Below, in pieces: positions 8,946 to 17,433 of a stretch of DNA of 64,000 nt. The notes beneath the pieces were generated by a model. It was not told where the DNA came from, ran no database searches, and saw only the letters and a list, made by a program, of their open reading frames with translations. This DNA comes from Gordonia hankookensis (lineage in GTDB: Bacteria > Actinomycetota > Actinomycetes > Mycobacteriales > Mycobacteriaceae), in assembly GCF_014673215.1 (NCBI RefSeq), contig NZ_JACWMS010000004.1:248001-312000 (forward strand), written 5' to 3'. A program made the position numbers and the translations under genes. Position 1 is the stretch's first letter; the number at the start of each line of letters is the position of its first letter.

Positions 8946-9701
8946 ATGTCGTTCCGATCTCTCGTCGTCCTCGCCACCGGCGTCCTCGCCATGATCCTCA
9001 CCGTCGTCGCCGCGCCCGCGGCCGAGGCCGCGCCCCCGACGACGCGAGTGCTGATCATCCCGGGCCAGTACGTCGGCGCGGTGCCGTTCGTGCCGATGGC
9101 CGACAATCTGACCTCGCGCGGGTATCCGACCACGGTGCTCGACCTGCCCGGATTCGACATGAAGACCGATGCGAAGAAGATCGGCGCCGCGGTCGACCGA
9201 ATCCATCGCGATCATCCCAGAGATCGAATCGCGCTGGTGGGCCACAGCATCGGCGGCGTGAGTGCGCGGTACTACCTGAAGGAGATGGGCGGGCACGCCA
9301 AGGTCGCGACCTACGTGGCGGCCGGCTCGCCCCAATACGGCTCGCCCGGGGCCTGTGGTCAGCAGGCGGCGCCCGAGGTCTGCCCGGGTACCCCGTTCAT
9401 GACGTCGCTGAACAAGGGCGACGACACGCCGGGCACGACCGAGTACTACGGGGTGCGCAGTGCGCGCGAGTGGGTCGACGGTCATCTCGACGGCGGGCAG
9501 TGCCAGGTCACCCCCATCCCGGCGAACGAGTCGCTGCCGAAGCTCGGTCTCGAGCACACCTTCGAGCCGCTCGACCCGAAGTTCTGGGACGTCACCGTCG
9601 CCGCGATCAACGGGCAGTGCCGCGGTCGGTTCGTCACCGAGCCGGACGGCGTCCTGAACTACCAGAAGTCGGCCCTGCCCGGGGCGCCGGGCTACCGCTG
9701 A
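8946..9701 (+). CDS. Secreted lipase / alpha-beta hydrolase
   Basis: This 251-residue exported hydrolase has a Sec-type signal peptide with a long hydrophobic core ending AEAAPPTT. It shows the lipase nucleophile motif GHSIGG (Ser near residue 101) followed by VSARYYLKEMGG. The fold resembles class-2/LipA-like triacylglycerol lipases (RVLIIPGQYVGAV, PTTVLDLPGFDM). Cysteines in the second half (GACGQQAAPEVC, GQC, GQC) could form disulphides. It probably acts on lipids or esters outside the cell. The substrate is not determined. Confidence 0.85.
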   Translation: MSFRSLVVLATGVLAMILTVVAAPAAEAAPPTTRVLIIPGQYVGAVPFVPMADNLTSRGYPTTVLDLPGFDMKTDAKKIGAAVDRIHRDHPRDRIALVGHSIGGVSARYYLKEMGGHAKVATYVAAGSPQYGSPGACGQQAAPEVCPGTPFMTSLNKGDDTPGTTEYYGVRSAREWVDGHLDGGQCQVTPIPANESLPKLGLEHTFEPLDPKFWDVTVAAINGQCRGRFVTEPDGVLNYQKSALPGAPGYR

Positions 9702-9752
9702 GTCGCCGCGGTCGTGGGTGCGGCCGCTCGGAGGTGAGCCACCGCACATCGT

Positions 9753-9758
9753 TAGGCT
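9753..9758 (+). promoter_or_regulatory. -10 box for a leaderless pptH transcript
   Basis: TAGGCT lies 7 nt before the ATG at 9766, with no ribosome-binding site in between. This promoter would drive pptH-pptT-truB independently of the upstream genes. Confidence 0.6.
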
Positions 9759-9765
9759 GGTGGGC

Positions 9766-10755
9766 ATGGCGACGTTGTGGGCAATCAGTGATCTCCATGT
9801 CGCACAGCGGGGCAACGAGCACATCGTCGACCAGCTGCGGCCGCAGAGCAGCGACGACTGGCTGATCGTCGCGGGCGACGTGGCCGAGCGCACCGACGAC
9901 ATCATCGACACCCTGCGGCGGCTGCGTACCCGGTTCCACACGGTGGTGTGGGTGCCGGGCAACCACGAGCTCTACACGACCGCCAAGGACCCGCTGCAGA
10001 TATTCGGAGTGGCGCGCTACGACTATCTGGTCCAGGCGTGCCGCGATATCGGCGTGGTCACCCCCGAGGACATCTATCCGCTGTTCGACCCCGGCAACGG
10101 CGCGCAGCCGGTGCGGGTGGTGCCGATGTTCCTGCTGTATGACTACACGTTCCGTCCCGAGGGCACGACGACGACTCTCGCCGCACTCGCGCTCGCCCGC
10201 GAACGCAACGTGGTCGCCACCGACGAGTTCCTGCTGTCGCCCGAGCCATATCCGACCCGGGATGCGTGGGGGCGGGCACGCGTGGAGGTGACCCGAGGCC
10301 GACTCGAGGCCATCGATCCCTCCGAGCCGACGGTGCTGATCAATCACTGGCCGTTGCGGCGGGAACCCACCGATGCGCTGATGTACCCGGAGTTCGCGTT
10401 GTGGTGCGGCAGCGAGCTGACCGCGGACTGGCACACCCGCTATCACGCCGCCTGCTGCGTGTACGGCCACCTCCACATCCCACGGACCACCTGGTACGAC
10501 GGCGTGCGCTTCGAGGAGGTGTCGGTCGGATATCCGCGGGAGTGGAAGCGTCGCGGGCTACCGGAGCCGTTGCTGCGGGCCATCATCCCCGACCCGGGAC
10601 TCACCGAGGCCGATCTGCCGGGACATGGCGCCCGGTTCGAGCTGCCGCCGGACTACGAGGAGCGCGCGCAGGAGTTCGCCCGGCGAATCCAGGAGCGCAG
10701 GGAACGACGGGCGGCGCGCTCGGGCGGCCGAAGTGATCGCGAGGAGCCCCGTTGA
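9766..10755 (+). CDS. pptH: Metallophosphoesterase, PptH-like phosphopantetheinyl hydrolase
   Basis: This 329-residue calcineurin-like phosphoesterase shows the metal-site motifs ISDLHVAQ, VAGDVAER, PGNHELY, and INHWPL and YGHLHIPRT late in the protein. It is the positional and sequence-type counterpart of M. tuberculosis Rv2795c (PptH), which removes 4'-phosphopantetheine from carrier proteins. The reading frame ends inside the first codons of pptT (TTGA overlap), so the opposing enzymes are made from one message. The catalytic call follows the family; substrate specificity is inferred from the neighbour. Confidence 0.88.
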   Translation: MATLWAISDLHVAQRGNEHIVDQLRPQSSDDWLIVAGDVAERTDDIIDTLRRLRTRFHTVVWVPGNHELYTTAKDPLQIFGVARYDYLVQACRDIGVVTPEDIYPLFDPGNGAQPVRVVPMFLLYDYTFRPEGTTTTLAALALARERNVVATDEFLLSPEPYPTRDAWGRARVEVTRGRLEAIDPSEPTVLINHWPLRREPTDALMYPEFALWCGSELTADWHTRYHAACCVYGHLHIPRTTWYDGVRFEEVSVGYPREWKRRGLPEPLLRAIIPDPGLTEADLPGHGARFELPPDYEERAQEFARRIQERRERRAARSGGRSDREEPR

Positions 10756-11408
10756 TCGAACAGCTGGTGCCCAGCGGTGTGGCGTCGGCAGAGGCCTTCG
10801 AGGACCCGCCCGGAATCGAACCCATGCCGGCCGAGCGCACTCTCATCGAACGAGCCGTCGAGAAGCGTCGCCGCGAGTTCACCACCGCACGACACTGCGC
10901 CCGACAGGCCATGTCCGAGCTCGGAATCGGGCCGACGCCCATCATGCGGGGCGAGCGCGGGATGCCGCTGTGGCCCGAACGCGTGGTCGGAAGTCTCACG
11001 CACTGCGACGGCTATCGCGCCGCGGTGGTCGCCTACTCGTTGCAGGTACGCTCGCTCGGCATCGACGCCGAGCCGCACGAACAGCTTCCCGACGGCGTGC
11101 TCGAGCACACGAGCATCGCCGACGAGCGTGACGTCCTGGCCGGCCGGCCGTCCGGAGTGCATTGGGATCGACTTCTGTTCTGCGCCAAGGAAGCAACCTA
11201 CAAGGCGTGGTTCCCCATCACGCAGCGTTGGCTCGGGTTCGAGGACGCCCACATCGTGTTCGAGCAGACGGCCCCACAGGCGGGGACCTTCACCTCGCGA
11301 ATCCTCATCGACGGCACGGCCGTCGACGGCGGTGCCCCATTGCGAGAACTGTCCGGCCGCTGGCTCGTCGACCGCGGACTGATCACCACGTCGATCGCGC
11401 TCGTCTGA
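10752..11408 (+). CDS. pptT: 4'-phosphopantetheinyl transferase PptT
   Basis: This 218-residue Sfp/EntD-type enzyme transfers phosphopantetheine from CoA to acyl- and peptidyl-carrier proteins, a step needed for polyketide, mycolate and siderophore synthesis. The three family motifs are visible: SLTHCDGYRAAVV near residue 80, LGIDAEPHE near 98, and LLFCAKEATYKAWFP near 142, with the magnesium-binding Asp and Glu. The start codon is TTG, overlapping the pptH stop, with GAGGAG 5 nt upstream. It is followed after 1 nt by truB. Confidence 0.95.
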   Translation: MIEQLVPSGVASAEAFEDPPGIEPMPAERTLIERAVEKRRREFTTARHCARQAMSELGIGPTPIMRGERGMPLWPERVVGSLTHCDGYRAAVVAYSLQVRSLGIDAEPHEQLPDGVLEHTSIADERDVLAGRPSGVHWDRLLFCAKEATYKAWFPITQRWLGFEDAHIVFEQTAPQAGTFTSRILIDGTAVDGGAPLRELSGRWLVDRGLITTSIALV

Positions 11409-11409
11409 C

Positions 11410-12312
11410 ATGGCCGACGCATCCATCGAGAACGCCGGGCTGGTCATCGTCGACAAGGACGCGGGCATGACGAGCCACGATGTCGTGTCCCGATGCCGGA
11501 AGCTGTTCGACACCAGGCGAGTCGGACATGCGGGCACGCTCGACCCGATGGCGACCGGGGTCCTGGTGATCGGAGTCGAACGCGCCACCAAGTTGTTGGG
11601 GCTCCTGTCCCTGACCACCAAGGCGTACACCGCGACGATCCGCTTGGGTGCCGGCACCGACACCGACGACCGTGAGGGCGAGATCATCTCCCGCGCGGAT
11701 GCCGGGCACGTGACCGATGCCCAGATCGCGGTCGGGGTGGCCGAGTTGACCGGCGACATCGAGCAGATCCCGGCCAAGGTCAGCGCGATCAAGGTCGACG
11801 GTCGGCGGGCGCACAGCCTGGTCCGGACCGGCACCGAGTTCGACCTCGCCGCCCGGCCGGTGACGGTGTCGCGCTTCGGGCTCCTCGAGACCCGGCGTAC
11901 CGACGACGGTTTTGTCGATCTCGACGTCGAGGTCGAGTGTTCGGCCGGTACCTACATCCGCTCCCTGGCCCGGGATCTGGGAGGTGCGCTCGGTGTCGGG
12001 GGACACCTGACGGCGTTGCGGCGCACCGCGGTCGGGCCGTTCACGCTCGAACACGCGCGAACGCTCGCCACCCTCACAGAGGGGCCTCGGTTGTCGCTGA
12101 CCATCGACGAGGCGGCGAAACTGTCGTTCCCGCATCGCGACATCAGCGACGACGAAGCGGAGTCGATCAGCCAGGGACGGTGGCTGGACCCGGTCGGGCG
12201 CAAGGAGATCTACGTGGTCATCGACCCGTCCGGCCAGGCCATCGCACTCGTCCAGGAGAAGGGGCGGCGGGCCAGTTCGGTGATGGTCGTCCGGCCCGCA
12301 ACCCTGCGCTGA
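11410..12312 (+). CDS. truB: tRNA pseudouridine(55) synthase TruB
   Basis: This 300-residue enzyme makes pseudouridine at position 55 in the T-loop of tRNAs. The catalytic motif VGHAGTLDPMATGVLVIG contains the active-site Asp near residue 42. KAYTATIRLGAGTDTDD and the SAGTYIRSLARDLG motif follow. The C-terminus carries the actinobacterial PUA-like extension. It starts directly after pptT (TGACATG), so it is the last gene of the pptH-pptT-truB unit and runs towards the regulator gene on the other strand. Confidence 0.96.
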   Translation: MADASIENAGLVIVDKDAGMTSHDVVSRCRKLFDTRRVGHAGTLDPMATGVLVIGVERATKLLGLLSLTTKAYTATIRLGAGTDTDDREGEIISRADAGHVTDAQIAVGVAELTGDIEQIPAKVSAIKVDGRRAHSLVRTGTEFDLAARPVTVSRFGLLETRRTDDGFVDLDVEVECSAGTYIRSLARDLGGALGVGGHLTALRRTAVGPFTLEHARTLATLTEGPRLSLTIDEAAKLSFPHRDISDDEAESISQGRWLDPVGRKEIYVVIDPSGQAIALVQEKGRRASSVMVVRPATLR

Positions 12313-12329
12313 GTGGTGAGGTCAGCGGC

Positions 12330-13085
12330 TCACGACTGCGGCAGAAGGAAGATCGCCTGGGCGGCGACGTCGCCGAGGTCGATGTGGTCGTTACCGTCCA
12401 CCGAGATCGAGATGGTGCCCGCGAACGGACGCTTCTCGATCACTGTCACCTCACAGTCCAACGCCACCCCGACCTCGTCGAAGTAGCGGAGCATGTCCGG
12501 ATCGGTGTCGGAAATCCTTGCCACCGTCCCGGATTCGTCGACGTCGAGTTCGGACAGGAGTTTCACGTCCGGGCTGGGCACCGATCCGTCGATCGCCGGG
12601 ATCGGATCGCCGTGCGGGTCCCGGTTCGGGTGACCGAGCTTGGCATCCAGCCGCGACATCAGACGATCGGACACCGCGTGTTCGAGGACCTCGGCCTCGT
12701 CGTGGACCTCGTCCCAGCCGTAACCGAGCTCGCGTACCAGGAACGTCTCCAGCAACCGGTGTCTGCGAACCATCAGGATCGCCGCGGTCTGCCCCTCTTC
12801 GGTGAGCGTCACCGCGCCGTAGCGCTCGTGGGAGACCAGGCCCTGGTCGGCGAGTTTGCGGATCGCTTCGGACGCCGTCGATGCCGAGACGCCAAGGCGT
12901 TCGGCCAGCATCTTGGTGGTCACCTTGACCTCTGCCCACTCCTGGATGGTCCAGATGACCTTCAGATAGTCCTGGGTGACCGTGGACAGTTCCGTGACCG
13001 GTCGTTCCGGAGTGGGGACTGCGGCGCCACCGTCGGACTCGCCGGACGGCGGTCTGCCGGATCGGGCCGTGGGGGACTGGGGCAT
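12330..13085 (-). CDS. DtxR/MntR family metal-dependent repressor
   Basis: This 251-residue regulator has an N-terminal winged helix (QDYLKVIWTIQEWAEVKVTT, LGVSASTASEAIRKLADQGLV), a metal-binding dimerisation domain (RHRLLETFLVRELGYGWDEVH, HAVSDRLMSRLD) and a C-terminal FeoA/SH3-like domain. It matches Rv2788 (SirR/MntR) at the same locus. DtxR-family proteins repress metal uptake when Fe2+ or Mn2+ is bound; manganese is more likely here by homology. The N-terminal 28 residues are disordered. A -10 box 6 nt upstream of the ATG implies a leaderless message. Confidence 0.9.
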   Translation of the reverse strand: MPQSPTARSGRPPSGESDGGAAVPTPERPVTELSTVTQDYLKVIWTIQEWAEVKVTTKMLAERLGVSASTASEAIRKLADQGLVSHERYGAVTLTEEGQTAAILMVRRHRLLETFLVRELGYGWDEVHDEAEVLEHAVSDRLMSRLDAKLGHPNRDPHGDPIPAIDGSVPSPDVKLLSELDVDESGTVARISDTDPDMLRYFDEVGVALDCEVTVIEKRPFAGTISISVDGNDHIDLGDVAAQAIFLLPQS

Positions 13086-13091
13086 TCTTCG

Positions 13092-13097
13092 AGCTTA
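13092..13097 (-). promoter_or_regulatory. -10 box for the leaderless metal-regulator transcript
   Basis: On the minus strand TAAGCT is followed by 6 nt and then the ATG at 13085. No Shine-Dalgarno sequence is present. Confidence 0.55.
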
Positions 13098-13233
13098 GGA
13101 CGTGCCTTCGCCGAGAGCGAGACAGGTCCCGGTGTGTTGTCCGGGTTGGGGGTCCGTTCAACGTTCGTCGGACCCTGGGAAACTCGCTGTTCAACACCAG
13201 CGACCGGAAGTGGTTTGCGGGCCGGGTGGGCCG

Positions 13234-13239
13234 TAGGCT
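13234..13239 (+). promoter_or_regulatory. -10 box for a leaderless ribF transcript
   Basis: TAGGCT lies 7 nt before the GTG at 13247, which decides the ribF start codon over upstream alternatives at 13226 and 13241. Confidence 0.55.
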
Positions 13240-13246
13240 TGTGCGC

Positions 13247-14215
13247 GTGTTGCGTTGGCGAGGTCTCGAGGACATCCCCGCGGACTGGGGTCGGTGTGTG
13301 GTCACCATCGGTGTGTTCGACGGCGTCCACCGTGGGCATGCCCAGCTGATCCACGCCGCGACCGCCGCTGCCGCCGAGCGCGGCGTACCCGCCGTGCTGA
13401 TGACCTTCGATCCCCATCCGGCCGAGGTGGTCCGCCCGGGATCGCATCCGCCACAGCTCACCACGCTGACGCGCCGGGCGGAACTCGCCGAACAGCTGGG
13501 CATCGACGTGTTCTGCGTGATGCCGTTCACGCCCGAACTCGCGTCACGATCACCCAAGGACTTCGCCCACGACATCCTCGTCGAGACCCTTCATGCCGCC
13601 GATGTGGTGGTCGGCGACAACTTCACCTTCGGCAAGAAGGCGGCGGGCGACGTCGAGAAGTTGACCGAACTCGGACAGAAGTTCGGGTTCGAGGTGCAGG
13701 GCATCTCGTTGTTCGGTGAACACGCGGTGACCTTCTCGTCGACCTACATCCGTTCCTGTGTGGCCTCGGGTGACGTGGAGCTGGCCGCCGAAGCGCTGGG
13801 GCGGCCGCACCGGGTGGAGGGTGTGGTGGTCCGCGGCGACGGCCGCGGCCGCGAACTCGGGTTCCCGACCGCCAATGTGGCACCGCCGATGTACGCGGCC
13901 ATCCCGGCCGATGGCGTGTACGCCGCCTGGTTCACCGTGCTCGGCGTCGGGCCGGTGGTGGGGCAGGTCGTGCCGGGCGAGCGCTATCAGGCCGCGGTCT
14001 CGGTGGGGACCAACCCGACGTTCTCGGGACGGACCCGTACGGTCGAGGCATTTGTGCTCGACACGAGCGCCGACCTCTACGGTCAGCACGTCGCCGTGGA
14101 CTTCGTCGGCCGGCTGCGTGGCATGGTCAACTATCCCGACGTCGACGAGTTGATCACCGCGATCGCCGGCGACGTCGACGAGACGCGCAAGCTGCTCGCC
14201 CAGTCCGAACGGTGA
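13247..14215 (+). CDS. ribF: Bifunctional riboflavin kinase / FAD synthetase
   Basis: This 322-residue enzyme phosphorylates riboflavin to FMN and adenylates FMN to FAD. The N-terminal FAD synthetase domain has GVFDGVHRGHAQLI (the GxxDxxHxGH nucleotidyltransferase motif) and the TFIRS-like motif STYIRSCVASGDV. The C-terminal flavokinase domain has GRELGFPTANV and GVGTNPTF-type sequence (VSVGTNPTFSG). The GTG at 13247 is set by the -10 box directly upstream. It lies divergent from the metal regulator and upstream of rpsO, as in mycobacteria. Confidence 0.95.
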   Translation: MLRWRGLEDIPADWGRCVVTIGVFDGVHRGHAQLIHAATAAAAERGVPAVLMTFDPHPAEVVRPGSHPPQLTTLTRRAELAEQLGIDVFCVMPFTPELASRSPKDFAHDILVETLHAADVVVGDNFTFGKKAAGDVEKLTELGQKFGFEVQGISLFGEHAVTFSSTYIRSCVASGDVELAAEALGRPHRVEGVVVRGDGRGRELGFPTANVAPPMYAAIPADGVYAAWFTVLGVGPVVGQVVPGERYQAAVSVGTNPTFSGRTRTVEAFVLDTSADLYGQHVAVDFVGRLRGMVNYPDVDELITAIAGDVDETRKLLAQSER

Positions 14216-14236
14216 CGCGAGCGGTGCCGCGACGAT

Positions 14237-14266
14237 TTGGGTCGACAGGGTCTGCGCTGGTAAATT
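14237..14266 (+). promoter_or_regulatory. Probable rpsO promoter
   Basis: TTGGGT (14237-14242) and TAAATT (14261-14266) are separated by 18 nt in the 159-nt space between ribF and rpsO. The TSS would lie near 14273, giving a leader of about 100 nt that could hold an S15 autoregulation site. Confidence 0.5.
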
Positions 14267-14374
14267 GATCCGCTGGCGTTGCTGCGGTCCGCGGTGGCGC
14301 GCCATCCGTCGGCATCTGGGTAGGTGCCGCCGGCCTCCAGACGAGCGCGGGACTGAGAATCCAGGAGTATCTCC

Positions 14375-14644
14375 ATGGCATTGACTGCCACCCAGAAGAA
14401 GGAAATCCTCGCCGAGTACGGGCTGCACGAGACCGACACCGGTTCGCCCGAGGCGCAGGTCGCCATGCTGACCAAGCGCATCACCGACCTGACCGAGCAC
14501 CTCAAGGAGCACAAGCACGATCACCACAGCCGTCGTGGTCTGCTGCTTCTCGTGGGTCGCCGTCGTCGTCTGCTCAAGTACGTCGCGAAGGTCGACATCA
14601 ACCGTTACCGCTCGCTGATCGAGCGCCTGGGTCTGCGTCGCTGA
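14375..14644 (+). CDS. rpsO: 30S ribosomal protein S15
   Basis: This 89-residue protein binds the central domain of 16S rRNA. The family pattern is complete: [36 protein letters not shown] and [13 protein letters not shown], ending IERLGLRR. The ATG at 14375 is preceded by CAGGAGTATCTCC. It sits before pnp as in most bacteria, but a strong hairpin separates the two genes. Confidence 0.98.
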   Translation: MALTATQKKEILAEYGLHETDTGSPEAQVAMLTKRITDLTEHLKEHKHDHHSRRGLLLLVGRRRRLLKYVAKVDINRYRSLIERLGLRR

Positions 14645-14671
14645 GCGACCGGATCACTCGAATACCATCGC

Positions 14672-14710
14672 CTCGGCCGTCTCCGTCTCACACGGGGACG
14701 GCCGAGTCGT
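14672..14710 (+). terminator. Terminator after rpsO
   Basis: A 15-bp stem (14672-14686 with 14692-14706, one G-U pair) has a 5-nt loop and is followed by TCGTTTA. It should end most rpsO transcripts and separate rpsO from pnp. Confidence 0.8.
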
Positions 14711-15051
14711 TTATGCTGTTCAGCCCTCAATGATAGGCTGAGCACTGATCGTTGCCGTGAAAGTCCTGCTGGACGTGACGAACGAGCAGATCGGTCCTCG
14801 GTAGTGGCCGCCGGAACCCAGTTCGACCGGTTCCGGCCGCTTCGATCGAAGGCCGTCTGCCATACAACGCGGCGCGCATCTCGCGATCGCGCCCCCGCAC
14901 GACCGGCACTTCTCTCACGGCCCCGTTCCGGGTCGACTTCCTGCACTCGCAGTCGTCGCACACCGTGGTGTGCACGGAGACGAGTCGACCCGCATCCACA
15001 ACCGCAGCCGCCGAAGCGCGGTGGCTGACACGAAGGGATTTCTACATCCAC
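14711..15051 (+). promoter_or_regulatory. Long structured leader of pnp
   Basis: No gene is seen in the stretch between the rpsO terminator and pnp. A -10 box TAGGCT is at 14734-14739 with a weak -35 (TTATGC, 14711-14716), which would give a leader of about 300 nt. A hairpin GCCGGAACC/GGTTCCGGC lies at 14811-14838 and a dyad GCACACC-GT-GGTGTGC around 14960. In E. coli the pnp leader forms an RNase III-sensitive stem that PNPase uses to repress itself. A similar role here is inference. Confidence 0.5.
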
Positions 15052-17322
15052 ATGACCGATGTGAACACCGACGTCGATTACGACGACGCCATCACCGAAG
15101 CCACCGCCGTGATCGACAACGGCAGTTTCGGCACCCGCACCATCCGATTCGAGACCGGCCGCCTCGCGCTGCAGGCCGCCGGCTCGGTCACCGCCTACCT
15201 CGACGACGAGAACATGCTGCTGTCGACGACGACGGCTTCCAAGCAGCCGAAGGAGCATTTCGACTTCTTCCCGCTGACCGTGGACGTCGAGGAGCGCATG
15301 TATGCCGCGGGCCGCATCCCCGGCTCGTTCTTCCGTCGTGAAGGTCGCCCGTCGACCGATGCGATCCTCACCTGCCGCCTGATCGACCGTCCGCTGCGCC
15401 CGACCTTCGTCGACGGTCTGCGTAACGAGATCCAGGTCGTCGTGACGGTGATGTCTCTCGATCCGAAGGATCTCTACGACGTCGTCGCGATCAACGCGGC
15501 CTCGGCATCCACCCAGCTCGCCGGACTTCCGTTCTCGGGACCGGTCGGCGGTGTGCGCGTCGCGCTGATCCCGACCGAGGAGAACAAGGCCGGCCAGTGG
15601 GTCGCCTTCCCGACCGTTGAGCAGCTCGAAGGTGCCGTTTTCAACATGGTCGTCGCCGGCCGAATCGTGTCCGGCGAGGGTGACTCGGCCGACGTCGCGA
15701 TCATGATGGTCGAGGCCGAGGCGACCGACAACGTTCTCGAGATCATCGCCGGCGGCGCGCAGGCGCCCACCGAGGCGATCGTCGCCGAGGGCCTCGAGGC
15801 CGCGAAGCCGTTCATCGCTCGTCTGTGCGAGGCACAGAAGTCGCTCGCCGCCGCCGCCGCGAAGGCGACCGGCGAGTTCCCGCTGTTCCCGCCGTACGAG
15901 AACGACGTCTACGACGCCGTCGCATCGGCCGCGGGCGACCGCCTCGGCGAGATCCTGACCATCGCAGGCAAGCAGGAGCGCGACGACAAGACCGACGAGC
16001 TCAAGGCAGACGTCCTCGCCCAGCTCGGCGCGCAATTCGAGGGCCGCGAGAAGGAGATCGGCGGTGCCTACCGCTCGCTCACCAAGAAGCTCGTGCGCCA
16101 GCGGATCCTGACCGATCATTTCCGTATCGACGGACGTGGCATCACCGACATCCGATCGTTGTCGGCTGAGGTCGCGGTCATCCCGCGCGCGCACGGCAGC
16201 GCACTGTTCGAGCGTGGTGAGACCCAGATCCTGGGGGTCACCACCCTCGACATGGTCAAGATGGCGCAGCAGATCGACTCGCTCGGGCCGGAGACGTCCA
16301 AGCGCTACATGCATCACTACAACTTCCCGCCGTATTCGACCGGTGAGACCGGACGTGTCGGCTCGCCGAAGCGACGCGAGATCGGCCACGGAGCGCTCGC
16401 CGAGCGCGCCCTGATGCCGGTGCTGCCGAGCGTCGAGGAGTTCCCGTACGCCATTCGCCAGGTCTCGGAAGCGTTGGGCTCCAACGGTTCCACCTCGATG
16501 GGTTCGGTCTGTGCGTCGACCATGTCGCTGCTCAACGCCGGTGTGCCGCTGAAGGCCCCGGTTGCGGGTATCGCCATGGGACTCGTCTCCGACACCGTCG
16601 ACGGCGAGACCCGCTACGTGGCGCTCACCGACATCCTCGGTGCCGAAGATGCGTTCGGCGACATGGACTTCAAGGTCGCCGGCACGAAGGACTTCGTCAC
16701 GGCACTGCAGCTCGACACCAAGCTCGACGGCATCCCGTCGAAGGTGCTCGCGGGTGCGCTCGGCCAGGCCAAGGACGCCCGGCTGACGATCCTCGACGTG
16801 ATGGCCGAGGCCATCGACGAGCCGGACGAGATGAGCCCGTACGCACCGCGGATCACCACCATCAAGATCCCGATGGACAAGATCGGTGAACTGATCGGCC
16901 CCAAGGGCAAGACGATCAACGGCATCACCGAGGACACCGGCGCCAACATCTCCATCGAGGACGACGGCACCGTGTTCATCGGCGCATCCGACGGTGAGTC
17001 GGCGCAGGCCGCGATCGATCGGGTCAACGCGATCGCCAACCCGCAGCTGCCGAAGGTCGGCGAGCGCTTCCTGGGCACCGTGGTCAAGACCACCGCCTTC
17101 GGTGCGTTCGTGTCGCTCCTCCCGGGACGGGACGGCCTCGTGCACATCTCGAAGCTCGGCAAGGGCAAGCGGATCAACAAGGTCGAGGACGTCGTGAACG
17201 TCGGCTCCAAGCTCCGTGTGGAGATCGCCGACATCGACGAGCGAGGGAAGATCAGCCTCGTGCCGGTCGACGACGAGGCCGCCGCCGAGAGTGCGCCGGA
17301 GTCCGTCGAGGCCAACGCCTGA
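15052..17322 (+). CDS. pnp: Polyribonucleotide nucleotidyltransferase (PNPase)
   Basis: PNPase degrades RNA 3' to 5' using phosphate and can add tails. The 756-residue protein has two RNase PH domains ([58 protein letters not shown]), a KH domain with [11 protein letters not shown] near 614, and a C-terminal S1 domain ([20 protein letters not shown]). The ATG at 15052 follows GAAGGGA at a slightly long distance and matches the mycobacterial start region. Unlike M. tuberculosis, no pepR protease gene follows it here. Confidence 0.97.
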   Translation: MTDVNTDVDYDDAITEATAVIDNGSFGTRTIRFETGRLALQAAGSVTAYLDDENMLLSTTTASKQPKEHFDFFPLTVDVEERMYAAGRIPGSFFRREGRPSTDAILTCRLIDRPLRPTFVDGLRNEIQVVVTVMSLDPKDLYDVVAINAASASTQLAGLPFSGPVGGVRVALIPTEENKAGQWVAFPTVEQLEGAVFNMVVAGRIVSGEGDSADVAIMMVEAEATDNVLEIIAGGAQAPTEAIVAEGLEAAKPFIARLCEAQKSLAAAAAKATGEFPLFPPYENDVYDAVASAAGDRLGEILTIAGKQERDDKTDELKADVLAQLGAQFEGREKEIGGAYRSLTKKLVRQRILTDHFRIDGRGITDIRSLSAEVAVIPRAHGSALFERGETQILGVTTLDMVKMAQQIDSLGPETSKRYMHHYNFPPYSTGETGRVGSPKRREIGHGALAERALMPVLPSVEEFPYAIRQVSEALGSNGSTSMGSVCASTMSLLNAGVPLKAPVAGIAMGLVSDTVDGETRYVALTDILGAEDAFGDMDFKVAGTKDFVTALQLDTKLDGIPSKVLAGALGQAKDARLTILDVMAEAIDEPDEMSPYAPRITTIKIPMDKIGELIGPKGKTINGITEDTGANISIEDDGTVFIGASDGESAQAAIDRVNAIANPQLPKVGERFLGTVVKTTAFGAFVSLLPGRDGLVHISKLGKGKRINKVEDVVNVGSKLRVEIADIDERGKISLVPVDDEAAAESAPESVEANA

Positions 17323-17334
17323 ATCGTTCTGGAT

Positions 17335-17378
17335 CGCGCACGGCCCGTCACCCGCTCGTGGGTGACGGGCCGTGTGCG
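17335..17378. terminator. Long hairpin after pnp
   Basis: A 19-bp stem (17335-17353 with 17360-17378, one G-U pair) closes a 6-nt GCTCGT loop 13 nt after the pnp stop. There is no U-tract, which is common for actinobacterial terminators. Confidence 0.75.
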
Positions 17379-17389
17379 TCCGTCGTGGA

Positions 17390-17395
17390 TAGGCT
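17390..17395 (+). promoter_or_regulatory. Probable -10 box of the DUF294/NRDE unit
   Basis: TAGGCT follows the pnp terminator directly. Initiation near 17402 would leave the GGAGGA Shine-Dalgarno sequence and the GTG at 17434 on the message. Confidence 0.45.
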
Positions 17396-17433
17396 GACGG
17401 CGACGGCCCGTGACGATCGGAGGACGAGGACCC

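Noticed and set aside
11937-13349. Long plus-strand open frame spanning the truB end and the metal-regulator gene
   Set aside because: The regulator on the minus strand has clear DtxR/MntR domains; the plus-strand frame is compositionally an antisense shadow.
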